Of a DNA stretch of 64,000 bases, positions 9,616-19,000 are shown piece after piece (within the stretch, counting starts at the first letter, position 1; every line of letters starts with the position of its first letter). A program made the translations under genes and the position numbers. The notes below the pieces were generated by a model. That model was given only the letters and a program-made list of their open reading frames with translations. It did not search any database and was not told the DNA's origin. This DNA comes from Rhodospirillales bacterium (lineage in GTDB: Bacteria; Pseudomonadota; Alphaproteobacteria; Rhodospirillales; Shumkoniaceae), in contig JAHDSF010000016.1 of NCBI GenBank assembly GCA_018432935.1, positions 1 through 64,000 on the forward strand, given 5' to 3'.

Positions 9616-10791
9616 ATGCCCGTCATCAACAGGATTGCCGCCTTTCAAGCCGAGATGGTGGCCTGGCGCCGCCATCTGCATGCTCATCCCGAGACCGCTT
9701 TCGAGGAGCACGCGACCTCGGATTTCGTGGCGGCTCGGCTGAAGGAGCTTGGGATCGAGGTGCACCGCGGGCTGGCGAAAACGGGCGTCGTGGGAACCCT
9801 GGTCAACGGCGACGGGCCCTCGATCGGGCTGCGTTCGGACATGGACGCGCTCGACATTCCCGAGGCGAACAGCTTCGAGCACAAGTCGGTGACCCCGGGG
9901 AAGATGCATGCCTGCGGTCACGACGGACATATGACGATGCTGCTCGGCGCGGCCCGCTACCTGGCCGAAACGAGGCGCTTCCGCGGGACCGTTCGCTTCA
10001 TCTTCCAGCCCGCCGAGGAGAACGAGGCGGGCGGCGCGGTGATGGTGCGCGAAGGCCTGTTCGAGCGGTTTCCGGTCGACGCCGTCTACGGCATGCACAA
10101 CTGGCCCGGACTGCCGGTCGGCACCTTTGCCGTCAGGCCGGGTCCGATGATGGCCACCGCCGACGTGTTCGAGATCGCGGTAACGGGACGGGGGGCCCAC
10201 GCGGCGATGCCGCACCTCAGCATCGATCCGATCACGACCGCAGCCGAGATCGTCGGCGCGCTGCAGACGATCGCCGCGCGCAACACCGATCCGCTCGAGG
10301 CTGCCGTCGTCTCGGTCACCCAGTTCCATGCCGGCGACACTGACAACGTGATTCCCAACGTCGCGGTATTGCGGGGCACCAGCCGCACCTTCAGGCCGCA
10401 GGTTCAGGACATGGTCGAGGAGAGGATCAACCGCATCGCCAAGGGTATCGCGACGGCCCACGGCGCCACCGCCGATCTGCGCTACGAACGGCGCTATCCG
10501 GCCACCGTCAATCACGACCGCGAAGCCGGAATCGCCGCCGCCGCGGCGCTCCAGGTGGCGGGCGAGGCCAAAGTGGTGCGGGACATGGCACCGAGCATGG
10601 GGGCCGAGGATTTCGCCTTCATGCTGAAGGCCCGGCCGGGGGCTTACGCGTGGGTCGGCAACGGCACCTCCGAGCAGAGCCGAAACCTGCACAACCCCTC
10701 CTATGACTTCAACGACGAGGCGCTCGTCCATGGCGCCAGCTACTGGGCCCAGCTGGTCGAGCAGTGCCTGCCGGCCGACGGCGCGCGCTGA
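9616..10791 (+). CDS. M20D amidohydrolase (hippurate hydrolase/N-acyl-amino-acid hydrolase type)
   Basis: A 391-residue cytoplasmic metalloamidase. Metal-binding signatures are LRSDMDAL, MHACGHDGHMTMLLG, QPAEENEAGG, VYGMHNWPG and a C-terminal MGAEDFAFM. Family members cleave N-acyl or N-benzoyl amino acids; the native substrate is unknown. The ATG at 9616 was chosen because CTGGAGA precedes it and it gives the canonical short N-terminus; the frame stays open upstream without family similarity. The 249 bp before it show nothing else recognisable. Confidence 0.87.
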   Translation: MPVINRIAAFQAEMVAWRRHLHAHPETAFEEHATSDFVAARLKELGIEVHRGLAKTGVVGTLVNGDGPSIGLRSDMDALDIPEANSFEHKSVTPGKMHACGHDGHMTMLLGAARYLAETRRFRGTVRFIFQPAEENEAGGAVMVREGLFERFPVDAVYGMHNWPGLPVGTFAVRPGPMMATADVFEIAVTGRGAHAAMPHLSIDPITTAAEIVGALQTIAARNTDPLEAAVVSVTQFHAGDTDNVIPNVAVLRGTSRTFRPQVQDMVEERINRIAKGIATAHGATADLRYERRYPATVNHDREAGIAAAAALQVAGEAKVVRDMAPSMGAEDFAFMLKARPGAYAWVGNGTSEQSRNLHNPSYDFNDEALVHGASYWAQLVEQCLPADGAR

Positions 10792-10808
10792 AGCAGCGGG
10801 TCGGCGCC

Positions 10809-10853
10809 CTCGCCCCCGTGACATGGGGGGGAGGGCTGGCGTGAGGGGGCGAG
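10809..10853. repeat. C/G-rich intergenic stem-loop
   Basis: Perfect 9-bp arms CTCGCCCCC/GGGGGCGAG enclose an imperfectly paired centre between the M20 gene and ilvD. It resembles the GC-rich palindromes at 33541-33617 and 17253-17274, suggesting a dispersed intergenic palindromic element rather than a classic terminator (no T-tract). Confidence 0.45.
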
Positions 10854-11009
10854 CGCAGCCCGTCCGGAGACATGGGCCGGAGCTGTCAGCCTGGATTCGG
10901 CGCCCTGGGGAAGCCTTTCAGGTCATATACAAGAGCCCGCCGGTGGGCTAAAGTCCGCCGGTCCCGGGCGGCGCGCCGTCGGGGAAAACCAGGCAAAACG
11001 AGGTTCAAG

Positions 11010-12860
11010 ATGCCGACGTACCGCTCCCGCACCACGACTCACGGACGCAACATGGCCGGCGCCAGGGGCTTGTGGCGCGCCACCGGGATGAGGGACGAGG
11101 ACTTCGGCAAGCCGATCATCGCCATTGCCAACTCGTTCACCCAGTTCGTGCCCGGCCACGTCCACCTCAAGGACCTCGGCCAGATGGTCGCGCGCGAGAT
11201 CGAGAAGGCCGGCGGCGTGGCCAAGGAATTCAACACCATCGCCATCGATGACGGCATCGCGATGGGCCACGGCGGCATGCTCTACAGCCTGCCGTCGCGC
11301 GAGATCATCGCCGATTCCGTCGAGTACATGGTCAACGGTCACTGCGCCGACGCCCTGGTCTGCATCTCCAACTGCGACAAGATCACGCCCGGCATGATGA
11401 TGGCGGCGATGCGCCTGAACATCCCGACCATCATGGTTTCGGGCGGGCCGATGGAGGCCGGCAAGCTGGTGTCCGGCGGCGAGACCAAGTCGGTCGACCT
11501 GATCGACGCCATGATCCAGGGCGCCAACCCGAACGTGTCCGACGAGGTCGCGCTGGAGTACGAGCGCAGCTCATGCCCGACCTGCGGTTCGTGCTCGGGC
11601 ATGTTCACCGCCAACTCGATGAACTGCCTGGCCGAGGCCCTCGGCCTCGCGCTGCCCGGCAACGGCACCATCGTTGCCACCCACGCCGACCGCCGCGAGC
11701 TGTTCCTCAGGGCCGGCCATATCATCGTCGAGCTGGCCAAGCGCTATTACGAGCACGACGACGCCTCGGTGCTGCCGCGCTCGATCGCCACCCGGCGGGC
11801 GTTCGAGAACGCGATGAGCCTGGACATCGCCATGGGCGGTTCCACCAACACGGTGCTGCACCTACTGGCGATCGCCAACGAAGGCGAGGTCAACTTCACG
11901 ATCGAGGACATCGACCGGCTGTCGCGCCAGGTGCCGCACCTGTGCAAGCTGTCGCCCTCGACCGACAAGTACCACGTCGAGGACTGTCACCGCGCCGGCG
12001 GCATCTTCGCCATCATGGGCGAGCTCGACCGCAAGGGACTGATCGACCGCGCCGTCAAGACGGTGCACGCGGCGACCATCGGCGAGGCGATCGATTCCTG
12101 GGACGTGCGCCGCAATGAGGACCCCAAGGTCCACACCTTCTACCGCGCCGCGCCCGGCGGCAAGCGCACCACCGAGGGATTTTCGCAGAGCAACCGCTGG
12201 AGCGAGCTGGACCTCGACCGCGAGGCGGGGTGCATCCGTGACGTCGAGCACGCCTACAGTGCCGACGGCGGTCTGGCGGTGCTCTACGGCAATCTCGCCG
12301 AGGACGGCTGCATCGTGAAGACCGCCGGCGTCGACAAGAGCCTGCTCACGTTCTCCGGTCCCGCCCGCATCTGCGAGAGCCAGGAGGAAGCCGTCAGCAA
12401 GATCCTGGGCGGCGAGATCAAGGCGGGCAACGTGGTGCTGGTCCGCTACGAGGGCCCGAAGGGCGGGCCGGGGATGCAGGAGATGCTGTATCCGACCAGC
12501 TACATCAAGTCGATGGGCCTGGGGAAGGCTTGCGCGCTCATCACCGACGGCCGCTTTTCGGGCGGCAGCTCGGGACTGTCGCTCGGGCACGTCTCGCCGG
12601 AGGCCGCCGAGGGCGGCACCATCGCCCTGGTCGAGGAGGGCGACACGATCCGGATCGACATCCCGGCCCGCAAGGTCGAGGTGGCGGTCGACGCCGCCGA
12701 GCTGGCGCGCCGCCGCGATGCGATGATGGCCAAGGGCGCCAAGGCGTGGAAGCCCACCAGCCGCGAGCGCCCGGTTTCGGCCGCGCTGCGCGCCTATGCG
12801 GCGATGACGACCAGCGCCTCGAAGGGCGGCGTCCGCGACGTCAGCCAGGTGGAGCGCTGA
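11010..12860 (+). CDS. ilvD: Dihydroxy-acid dehydratase
   Basis: A 616-residue Fe-S dehydratase of Ile/Val synthesis, converting 2,3-dihydroxy acids to 2-keto acids. Cluster-ligand regions are visible at [11 protein letters not shown] and [17 protein letters not shown]; the substrate region includes [12 protein letters not shown], and the C-terminal block has [14 protein letters not shown]. Length equals the long E. coli-type enzyme (616 residues), which carries a [4Fe-4S] cluster. ATG 11010 gives the family N-terminus [19 protein letters not shown]. The hemerythrin gene begins 7 bp after its stop. Confidence 0.96.
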   Translation: MPTYRSRTTTHGRNMAGARGLWRATGMRDEDFGKPIIAIANSFTQFVPGHVHLKDLGQMVAREIEKAGGVAKEFNTIAIDDGIAMGHGGMLYSLPSREIIADSVEYMVNGHCADALVCISNCDKITPGMMMAAMRLNIPTIMVSGGPMEAGKLVSGGETKSVDLIDAMIQGANPNVSDEVALEYERSSCPTCGSCSGMFTANSMNCLAEALGLALPGNGTIVATHADRRELFLRAGHIIVELAKRYYEHDDASVLPRSIATRRAFENAMSLDIAMGGSTNTVLHLLAIANEGEVNFTIEDIDRLSRQVPHLCKLSPSTDKYHVEDCHRAGGIFAIMGELDRKGLIDRAVKTVHAATIGEAIDSWDVRRNEDPKVHTFYRAAPGGKRTTEGFSQSNRWSELDLDREAGCIRDVEHAYSADGGLAVLYGNLAEDGCIVKTAGVDKSLLTFSGPARICESQEEAVSKILGGEIKAGNVVLVRYEGPKGGPGMQEMLYPTSYIKSMGLGKACALITDGRFSGGSSGLSLGHVSPEAAEGGTIALVEEGDTIRIDIPARKVEVAVDAAELARRRDAMMAKGAKAWKPTSRERPVSAALRAYAAMTTSASKGGVRDVSQVER

Positions 12861-12867
12861 CGCCAAG

Positions 12868-13752
12868 ATGGCCACCGCCGACCGCTTTTTCGTGTGGAGC
12901 GACTCGATCAGCCTCGGGATTCCGCTGATCGATCACGACCACCAGTATCTTGTCGAGCTGATCAACCAGCTCCACGAAGCGGTCGGGCGCGGCGACGAGC
13001 GGGAGATCCTGGAGACGGTGCTCGACGCTCTGGTCGACTACGCCGTCTACCATTTCGGGCGCGAGGAACGGGTGATGGAGGCCTGCGGCGTGCCCGAGGT
13101 CGCCAAGCACCACCGTCACCACGAGGCGTTCGCGCGCAAGATCGCCGACGTCCAGCAGCGCTTTCGCGATGACCGGGACGGCGGAATCGGGCCCGACGTG
13201 CTGTACTTCCTCAAGCAGTGGCTGGAGGGGCACATCCTGGGCGAGGACGTCCGGATGCGCGAGCATGTCGCCGGCAACCCGGCGGCGGAGCAGGCAGCGG
13301 CCATGGTGCCGCGGCTGGCGCTTCAGCTGCCGGTCGGTTCCGGGGTGCCTACGCTCGACTGGCAGAAGCTCAGCGTGCTGCTGATCGACGGAAACGCCGG
13401 ATTTCGCAAGGTGCTCTCGACGATCCTGTCGACCGTCAACCCGCAGGCGGTCCGCGAGGCGGCCGGCGGTGCGGAAGCGTTGGAGATCCTGCGCGGGTTC
13501 ACTCCGAACGTGGTGGTCTGCGACTGGTTCCTCGACGACATGGAGGTCGCCGAGCTGATCGGGCGGGCGCGGTCCTCCCGCGATGCGCTGGCCGGGGTTC
13601 CTTTCCTCGTCCTGCTCGGTTACGAGGCGCGCGACCTTGCCGCCACTGCGCGTGCCGCGGGCGCCGACGAGATCCTTGACAAGCCCCTCACCGCCAAGCG
13701 GCTGCTGATGGCGGTCGCCGCTGCGGCGACGGACGGCGCGCAGACTTCTTGA
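12868..13752 (+). CDS. Bacteriohemerythrin fused to a receiver-like domain
   Basis: A 294-residue cytoplasmic protein. Residues about 8-135 form a hemerythrin four-helix bundle with the full di-iron ligand set: H25, H62 and E66 (HFGREE), H81 and H85 (HHRHH), H122 and D127 (HILGED). Residues about 168-290 form a receiver domain with phospho-acceptor D219 and K272 (DKP), but one N-terminal acidic-pocket residue is Gly175 (LIDGN). Hemerythrins bind O2 or respond to NO/redox; the fusion suggests O2 sensing coupled to protein signalling. No histidine kinase is adjacent. The 7-bp spacing from ilvD suggests co-transcription; one speculation is a link to protecting or tuning an Fe-S enzyme. Confidence 0.85.
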   Translation: MATADRFFVWSDSISLGIPLIDHDHQYLVELINQLHEAVGRGDEREILETVLDALVDYAVYHFGREERVMEACGVPEVAKHHRHHEAFARKIADVQQRFRDDRDGGIGPDVLYFLKQWLEGHILGEDVRMREHVAGNPAAEQAAAMVPRLALQLPVGSGVPTLDWQKLSVLLIDGNAGFRKVLSTILSTVNPQAVREAAGGAEALEILRGFTPNVVVCDWFLDDMEVAELIGRARSSRDALAGVPFLVLLGYEARDLAATARAAGADEILDKPLTAKRLLMAVAAAATDGAQTS

Positions 13753-13780
13753 GCAACGCCTCGTTCGGGCAGAGCCCCGA

Positions 13781-14551
13781 TTACTCCGTCAGCTCGCACC
13801 ACACCGGAGTGTGATCCGAAGCCTTGTCGCGCTTGCGGGGCTCCATGTCGACGGCGGCGTCGGCGAGGCGGTCGGCGGTCTGCGGCGACAACAGCAGATG
13901 GTCGATGCGCAGGCCTTCATTGCGTTGCCAGGCGCCGGCTCGATAGTCCCACCAGGTGAACTGGCGCGCGTTGCCGTGCACGGCGCGGAAGGCATCGGTC
14001 AGCCCCAGGTGCATGATGCGACGGAAGGCAGCGCGCGACTCCGGCTGCACCAGGGCGTCCTGGGTCCAGGCGTGCGGGTCGTGGACGTCGAGATCGGCGG
14101 GCGCGATATTGTAATCGCCGCCCAGCACGAACGGGATCTCGGCGGCCAGGAGGTCGCGGACGCGGGCGCGCAACCGCTCCATCCAGGCCAGCTTGTAGGC
14201 GAATTTCTCGGTGCCGATCGGGTTGCCGTTGGGCAAATAGATCGAGGCGATGCGGACGCCGTTGACGTCGGCCTCGATGTAGCGGGCCTGCGCGTCGCCA
14301 TCGTCGCCGGGCAGCGCCCTGCAGGTGGCCTCCAGCGGATGCCGCGACAGGATGGCGACGCCGCTGTAGGTGCGCTGGCCGCAGATCGCCGAGCGATAGC
14401 CTTCGGCCGAGATCTCGAGGCTGGGGAAGTTCTCCTCCAGACACTTGATCTCCTGCAGGAGCAGAACATCGGGCCGGGCGCTGCGCAGCCAGCCGATGAC
14501 GGCATCCAGACGCGACTTGATCGAGTTGACGTTCCACGTCGCGATCTTCAT
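13781..14551 (-). CDS. xth: Exodeoxyribonuclease III
   Basis: A 256-residue AP endonuclease/3'-5' exonuclease of base-excision repair. Catalytic features: N7 in MKIATWNVNSIKSR, E34 in LLQEIK, GGDYNIAP, and the C-terminal SDHTPVW catalytic Asp-His pair. ATG at 14551 has GGGGAGCG upstream and gives the canonical N-terminus; the frame extends upstream without similarity. Transcribed divergently from the secreted HEKHH protein. Confidence 0.95.
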   Translation of the reverse strand: MKIATWNVNSIKSRLDAVIGWLRSARPDVLLLQEIKCLEENFPSLEISAEGYRSAICGQRTYSGVAILSRHPLEATCRALPGDDGDAQARYIEADVNGVRIASIYLPNGNPIGTEKFAYKLAWMERLRARVRDLLAAEIPFVLGGDYNIAPADLDVHDPHAWTQDALVQPESRAAFRRIMHLGLTDAFRAVHGNARQFTWWDYRAGAWQRNEGLRIDHLLLSPQTADRLADAAVDMEPRKRDKASDHTPVWCELTE

Positions 14552-14655
14552 GCGCTCCCCGCCCCGCAGCCTGCCGTAAAGGTCTAGGTAACGAATCGCT
14601 GCCACGATGTCGAGGCCGTGCCAAAGGCGCGGGCCCGTAGAGTTCCGCCCAGCCG

Positions 14656-15351
14656 ATGAGTCCCCCCGTGCCGTCCTCGTTCCGTCGCCGTGCTTTCGCC
14701 CTGGCTGCCGCCGCCCTGCTCTCCGTCCTCGCCGATGCCGCCTCCGCCGCCGAATGCGCGGCGCCCGAAGCGCCTGCCGCGATCAAGGTGCGGGTCGATG
14801 AGGGTGAGGTCCGGATGGTGACGACCGCCAGCATCGCGGAGGTCACGGAGAAGGCGGGGCTGCCGACTGCGGCGGGTGCGCGCGGCGGGCAGCATGCGCT
14901 TGGCCTCACCCACAGCGCCTTCGAGCAGAGGTTCGTCGTCGACGTCAGTTCGACCGATGCCGGCGCCGGCTGGCGCTGCAGCCGGATCCGTGAAGTGCGG
15001 GCCCATGTCGGCTTCACGGCGATGGACGTCTACGTTGCCCGCGAGTACTCCGAAGGCTCGTGCCAGTACGACGCGGTGCTGGAGCACGAGAAGCACCACG
15101 TCGCCATCAATCGCGAGGTTCTGAGGCAGCACTCCGGGGTGTTCGAGCAGGCTCTGCAGCGGCTTGCTGCCGAGGTCGGTCCCCTGCGTACGCGGACTTC
15201 GGGCGAGGCGGCGCGGCTGGCTGCCGATCATATCGAGGAAGGGCTGAAGCCGCTGTTCGCTACCCTGGCAGTCTCCTTGCGCGAGGCCAACGCCCGCTTC
15301 GATACCATGGCCGAGTACTGGCGCCTGCGCCGCGAATGCCAGAGCTGGTGA
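14656..15351 (+). CDS. Secreted DUF922-like protein with HEKHH motif
   Basis: A 231-residue exported protein. Residues 1-31 are a Sec signal peptide ending ADAASAA. The mature part contains VLEHEKHHVAINREVL (about residues 139-154), an HExxH zinc-metallopeptidase-like motif, and four cysteines that may form disulfides. The pattern resembles the DUF922 family of putative secreted zinc-dependent proteases, none with an established substrate that I can state. Periplasmic location is inferred. Peptidase activity is likely but unproven. Confidence 0.65.
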   Translation: MSPPVPSSFRRRAFALAAAALLSVLADAASAAECAAPEAPAAIKVRVDEGEVRMVTTASIAEVTEKAGLPTAAGARGGQHALGLTHSAFEQRFVVDVSSTDAGAGWRCSRIREVRAHVGFTAMDVYVAREYSEGSCQYDAVLEHEKHHVAINREVLRQHSGVFEQALQRLAAEVGPLRTRTSGEAARLAADHIEEGLKPLFATLAVSLREANARFDTMAEYWRLRRECQSW

Positions 15352-15363
15352 CGCCGAATCGCT

Positions 15364-16086
15364 TCACCGGGCGTCGTGGAAGAGGATCCCGACCGTGAAC
15401 CGGGTGCCCGAGCGGAGCCGGCTGACGCCGTGGCGCATGGTCACCCTGTAGCGACCGCGCGTCCCCTCCACCGGGCGGTGATGGACGGGGAAGATCACGC
15501 CTTCGCCGCGGGCCAGCGGCACCACCTCGGCACGCGACTGCATGCGCGGCCGCTGCTCGGTCAGGACGAACTCGCCGCCGGTGAAATCGATTCCCGGCCG
15601 CGACAGCAGGAATGCCACCTGCAGCGGGAACACGTGCTCGCCGTAGAGGTCCTGGTGCAAACAGTTGTAGTCGCCTTGGCCATAACGCAGCAGCAGCGGC
15701 GTCGGTTCGGTCTGGCCGGCAGCGTGACAGCGTTCCAGGAACCGATCGTGGGTCTCGGGAAAAGCGGTCTCGCCGCGCCAGCGGTTGGCGATCTCCGCCA
15801 GCGCAGGGTAGAGGGCCGCGCGCAGGGCGGCGACGATCGCCGGCAAGGGGTAGGCGAAGTACCTGTACTCACCGCGGCCGAAGCCGTGCCGGGCCATGAT
15901 GACGCGGCTGCGGAACATCTCGTCGCGGTCATACCAGCCGGCGATGGCGGCACATTCCTCCGCCATCAGCAGCGGGCCGGTGGTGGCGCAGCCGTACTGG
16001 TCCAGCCCGGCGGCGAGGCTGCCCCAGTCGAGCGCCGCCACCCGGGCCGCCGGGTCGAGCGCCGCGGCTCGGAGCGGCGCCGTCAT
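15364..16086 (-). CDS. 2-oxoglutarate/Fe(II)-dependent oxygenase paired with Ada
   Basis: A 240-residue cytoplasmic double-stranded beta-helix oxygenase. The iron triad is readable as HQD (HxD) in YNCLHQDLYGEHVFPLQ and a later His in RVTMRHGVS, with a following Arg that would bind 2-oxoglutarate. It resembles proline-hydroxylase-type oxygenases more than AlkB. Its start overlaps the ada stop by 4 bp (ATGA), so both are translated from one message. That pairing suggests a role in the alkylation response, possibly an alternative dealkylase, but this is inference. Confidence 0.75.
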   Translation of the reverse strand: MTAPLRAAALDPAARVAALDWGSLAAGLDQYGCATTGPLLMAEECAAIAGWYDRDEMFRSRVIMARHGFGRGEYRYFAYPLPAIVAALRAALYPALAEIANRWRGETAFPETHDRFLERCHAAGQTEPTPLLLRYGQGDYNCLHQDLYGEHVFPLQVAFLLSRPGIDFTGGEFVLTEQRPRMQSRAEVVPLARGEGVIFPVHHRPVEGTRGRYRVTMRHGVSRLRSGTRFTVGILFHDAR

Positions 16087-17153
16087 GGCGCCGCCTCGCG
16101 CTCCAGCAGTTCGCGCTTGCGCTCGATCCCCCAGCGGTAGCCGGACAGCGAGCCGTCGATGCGCACCACCCGATGGCAGGGGATGGCGACGGCGATCCGG
16201 TTGGAGGCGCAGGCGCGGGCGACCGCGCGCACCGCCCTGGGCAGCCCGATCCGTTCGGCGATCTCGGTGTAGGTGACGGTCGCGCCGGCCGGCACTTCGC
16301 GGATCGCCTGCCAGACCCGCTGCTGGAAGGCGGTGCCGCGGATGTCGAGCGGCAGCCCCGGGTCCCGTCCGGGCGTCTCGACGAAACCGACCACCCTGGC
16401 GACGAGCGCCTCGAACTCGGCGTCACCGCCGATCAGGCGTGCCTTCGGGAAGCGGTCCTGGAGCCCGCGAACCAGGCCATCCGGGTCGTCGCCCAGCTCG
16501 ATCGCGCACACGCCCTTGTCGGTGGCGGCGACCAGGATCGAACCAAGCGAGCATTCGCCGACGGCGAACCGGATCTCGATGCCGCGGCCGCCGTTGCGCC
16601 ATGCCTTCGGGGTCATCCCCAGCAGGCCGGCGGAGGCGGCGTAGAAGCGGCCGTTGGAGTTGAAGCCGGCGCCGTAGATGGCTTCGGTGACGGTCGCGCT
16701 GCGGTCCAGTTCGCCGCGCACCCGGCGGGCGCGGTGGGCGTCGGCGTACTGCTTCGGCGTGACACCGACGACCGCCTTGAAGACGCGGTGGAAATGGAAG
16801 GGGCTCATGCCGGCGGCGTCGGCCAACACTGCAAGGGCCGGAAGCTCGTCGGCCTCCTCGATCAGGCGGCAGGCCTTGGACACCGCCACGGATTGACGTT
16901 GGGCGAGGGTGGGACCATCGGGGCGGCAGCGTTTGCAGGGCCGGAAGCCCGCGCGCTCGGCGTCCGCGCAGGTCGCGTGGAAGCGGACGTTCTCGCGCCT
17001 CGGCAGCCGCGCCGCGCAGGACGGGCGGCAGTAGACGCCGGTCGAGCGGACCGAGTAGACGAAGCTTCCGTCGGCCGTGCGGTCGCGCCGCCGCACCGCG
17101 TCCCACCGCGCCTCGTCGGTGATCAGTTCGTCGTGCCCTGGCATGACCAGCAT
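16083..17153 (-). CDS. ada: Bifunctional Ada: methyltransferase and transcriptional regulator
   Basis: A 356-residue three-domain Ada protein. The N-terminal zinc domain has C42, C46, C73 and C76 (GVYCRPSC... PCKRC); C42 is the expected methylphosphotriester acceptor. An AraC-type helix-turn-helix region spans about 85-185 (SPFHFHRVFKAVVGVTPKQY). The C-terminal O6-methylguanine-DNA methyltransferase carries PCHRVV with C326. Methylated Ada activates alkylation-repair genes including its own. Start at 17153 follows GGAGG. The 2OG oxygenase is translationally coupled downstream. Confidence 0.95.
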   Translation of the reverse strand: MLVMPGHDELITDEARWDAVRRRDRTADGSFVYSVRSTGVYCRPSCAARLPRRENVRFHATCADAERAGFRPCKRCRPDGPTLAQRQSVAVSKACRLIEEADELPALAVLADAAGMSPFHFHRVFKAVVGVTPKQYADAHRARRVRGELDRSATVTEAIYGAGFNSNGRFYAASAGLLGMTPKAWRNGGRGIEIRFAVGECSLGSILVAATDKGVCAIELGDDPDGLVRGLQDRFPKARLIGGDAEFEALVARVVGFVETPGRDPGLPLDIRGTAFQQRVWQAIREVPAGATVTYTEIAERIGLPRAVRAVARACASNRIAVAIPCHRVVRIDGSLSGYRWGIERKRELLEREAAP

Positions 17154-17252
17154 GGTAACCCTCCGTCAGGTCGTTGTCGTGCGTTCCTGACGGGCAAGAT
17201 AGGGGCGCGCGGAGCTGCGGAAACTCCGTCTGTTGCCGTCAAATCAAGATCG

Positions 17253-17274
17253 CTCTCGCCCAGGCCGGGGAGAG
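17253..17274 (-). terminator. Hairpin downstream of erpA
   Basis: CTCTC/GAGAG arms with additional C/G pairing (CTCTCGCCC...GGGGAGAG) lie after the erpA stop on the minus strand, followed by CGATCTTGATTT. It could serve as erpA terminator; it also resembles other GC-rich intergenic palindromes in the window. Confidence 0.4.
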
Positions 17275-17308
17275 GGGAAAACCCTCGTGGCGCAGGGACC
17301 GGGCAGGG

Positions 17309-17665
17309 CTAGATCGCGAATGAGGATCCGCAGCCGCAGGTGGCCTTGGCGTTGGGGTTGTTGAGCGAGAAATACGAGCCGATCAGCTCGTTGACGAAGT
17401 CGAGCTCGGAGCCGCGGATCAGGTCCAGCGACATCGTGTCCACGACAACCCGAACCCCCTTGTCCTCGAACACCTGATCGTCGTCGGCTACCTGGTCGTC
17501 GAGGGAAAACTCGGTCTGGAACCCGTTGCAGCCGCCGCCGGAAATGGCGACGCGGAACATCTTGCCCTGGCCATCCTCCTGCTCGATCAGGAAGGCGATA
17601 CGCTGGGCGGCGCTCTCGGTCAGCCGGATCGGGCTGTTGACCGTCGCGGTGATCGCTTCGGGCAT
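17309..17665 (-). CDS. erpA: Iron-sulfur cluster insertion protein ErpA
   Basis: A 118-residue A-type carrier that delivers Fe-S clusters to apo-enzymes. The three invariant cysteines are present: C46 in SGGGCNGF, and C110 and C112 in CGCGSSF at the C-terminus. It is divergent from dgt, an arrangement conserved in many alphaproteobacteria. Clients could include IlvD and HemN encoded in this window (inference). Confidence 0.95.
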   Translation of the reverse strand: MPEAITATVNSPIRLTESAAQRIAFLIEQEDGQGKMFRVAISGGGCNGFQTEFSLDDQVADDDQVFEDKGVRVVVDTMSLDLIRGSELDFVNELIGSYFSLNNPNAKATCGCGSSFAI

Positions 17666-17827
17666 GGGGAATCAACTCCGTGCAACACGACGAATACCTC
17701 TGCATTCCAATGTAATCCCCCCGTTCGGTCTGTCAAACCGGCGATGCCTCTCTGCCCAACAGGTGTGGCCGCGCGGCAACGGTGCTCGGCGGTTGCCTCA
17801 CCTTGCCCGAAGGGCTAGGGTCCCGCC

Positions 17828-19000
17828 ATGACAACACTGGCTCCGTATGCCTGCCGCCCGGGGGAAAGCCGAGGCCGTCTTCATTCCGAGGCGGAGAGCG
17901 CCACTCGCACGTGTTTCCAGCGCGACCGCGACCGCATCATCCATGCCGCTGCGTTCCGGCGGCTCGCCTACAAGACCCAGGTGTTCGTCAATCACGAGGG
18001 CGACTTCTTCCGCACCCGATTGACCCACACCCTGGAGGTGTCGCAGATCGCCCGCTCCGTGTGCCGCTGCCTGGGCCTGAACGAGGACCTGGGCGAGGCG
18101 CTCTCGCTGGCCCACGATCTGGGCCACCCGCCGTTCGGCCACGCCGGCGAGGACGCTTTGCAGGAGATGATGCAGCCTTACGGCGGCTTCGATCACAACG
18201 CCCAGTCGCTGCGCGTCGTCACCGCGCTGGAGCAGCGCTATCCCGCCTTCGACGGTCTCAACCTGACCTGGGAGACCCTGGAAGGCGTGGTCAAGCACAA
18301 CGGGCCGCTGGTCGGCGGCGAGCCTGGGCGCGAAGTGCCGCGCGCCGTCGCCGCCTATGTCGAGCGCCACGATCTCGAGCTTTGGAGCTTCCCCAATGCC
18401 GAGGCCCAGGTGGCGGCCATCGCCGACGACATCGCCTACGACAACCACGACATCGAGGACGGTCTCAACGCCGGGCTTTTCACCATCGAGGACCTGCTCG
18501 ATGTGCCGCTGGTCGGGCCCATCTTCCATGCGGTGCAGCGCGAGTTCCCCGGCCTCGACCGCCGACGCACGATCCACGAGGCGGTGCGGCGGATGATCGG
18601 CCTGATGGTGCTCGACCTGATCGACGAGACCAGGCGCCGGCTGGAGGAGGACCGCCCGTGCTCGCCGGACGAGGTCCGCCGTCTGGGGCGCCACGTGGCC
18701 GCCTTCTCCGAGGCTATGGTGCGCGAGGAGCGCGGCTTGAAGGCGTTCCTGTTCACCAACATGTACCGCCATTACAAGCTCAACCGCATGACCAGCAAGG
18801 GGCGCCGCGTGGTCCGCGAGATGTTCCGGCTGCTGGTCGGCGAGCCGGAGTGCCTGCCGCCCGAGATCCGGCGGGGCGCCGACGGGCCGGGGGCGGAGGC
18901 GACCGCGGTCGTCGTCGCCGACTACATCGCCGGCATGACCGACCGCTATGCGCTGGACGAGTATCGGCGCCTGTTCGACGTTCATTCGAGGGCTTCATGA
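17828..19000 (+). CDS. dgt: Deoxyguanosinetriphosphate triphosphohydrolase-like protein
   Basis: A 390-residue HD-domain dNTPase removing triphosphate from dNTPs. Signatures: [17 protein letters not shown] near the N-terminus, the first HD His in [15 protein letters not shown] in [16 protein letters not shown], and a downstream [14 protein letters not shown]sp. The ATG at 17828 gives a standard N-terminus. Its stop overlaps the argS start as ATGA, making it the first gene of a long core operon. Confidence 0.93.
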   Translation: MTTLAPYACRPGESRGRLHSEAESATRTCFQRDRDRIIHAAAFRRLAYKTQVFVNHEGDFFRTRLTHTLEVSQIARSVCRCLGLNEDLGEALSLAHDLGHPPFGHAGEDALQEMMQPYGGFDHNAQSLRVVTALEQRYPAFDGLNLTWETLEGVVKHNGPLVGGEPGREVPRAVAAYVERHDLELWSFPNAEAQVAAIADDIAYDNHDIEDGLNAGLFTIEDLLDVPLVGPIFHAVQREFPGLDRRRTIHEAVRRMIGLMVLDLIDETRRRLEEDRPCSPDEVRRLGRHVAAFSEAMVREERGLKAFLFTNMYRHYKLNRMTSKGRRVVREMFRLLVGEPECLPPEIRRGADGPGAEATAVVVADYIAGMTDRYALDEYRRLFDVHSRAS

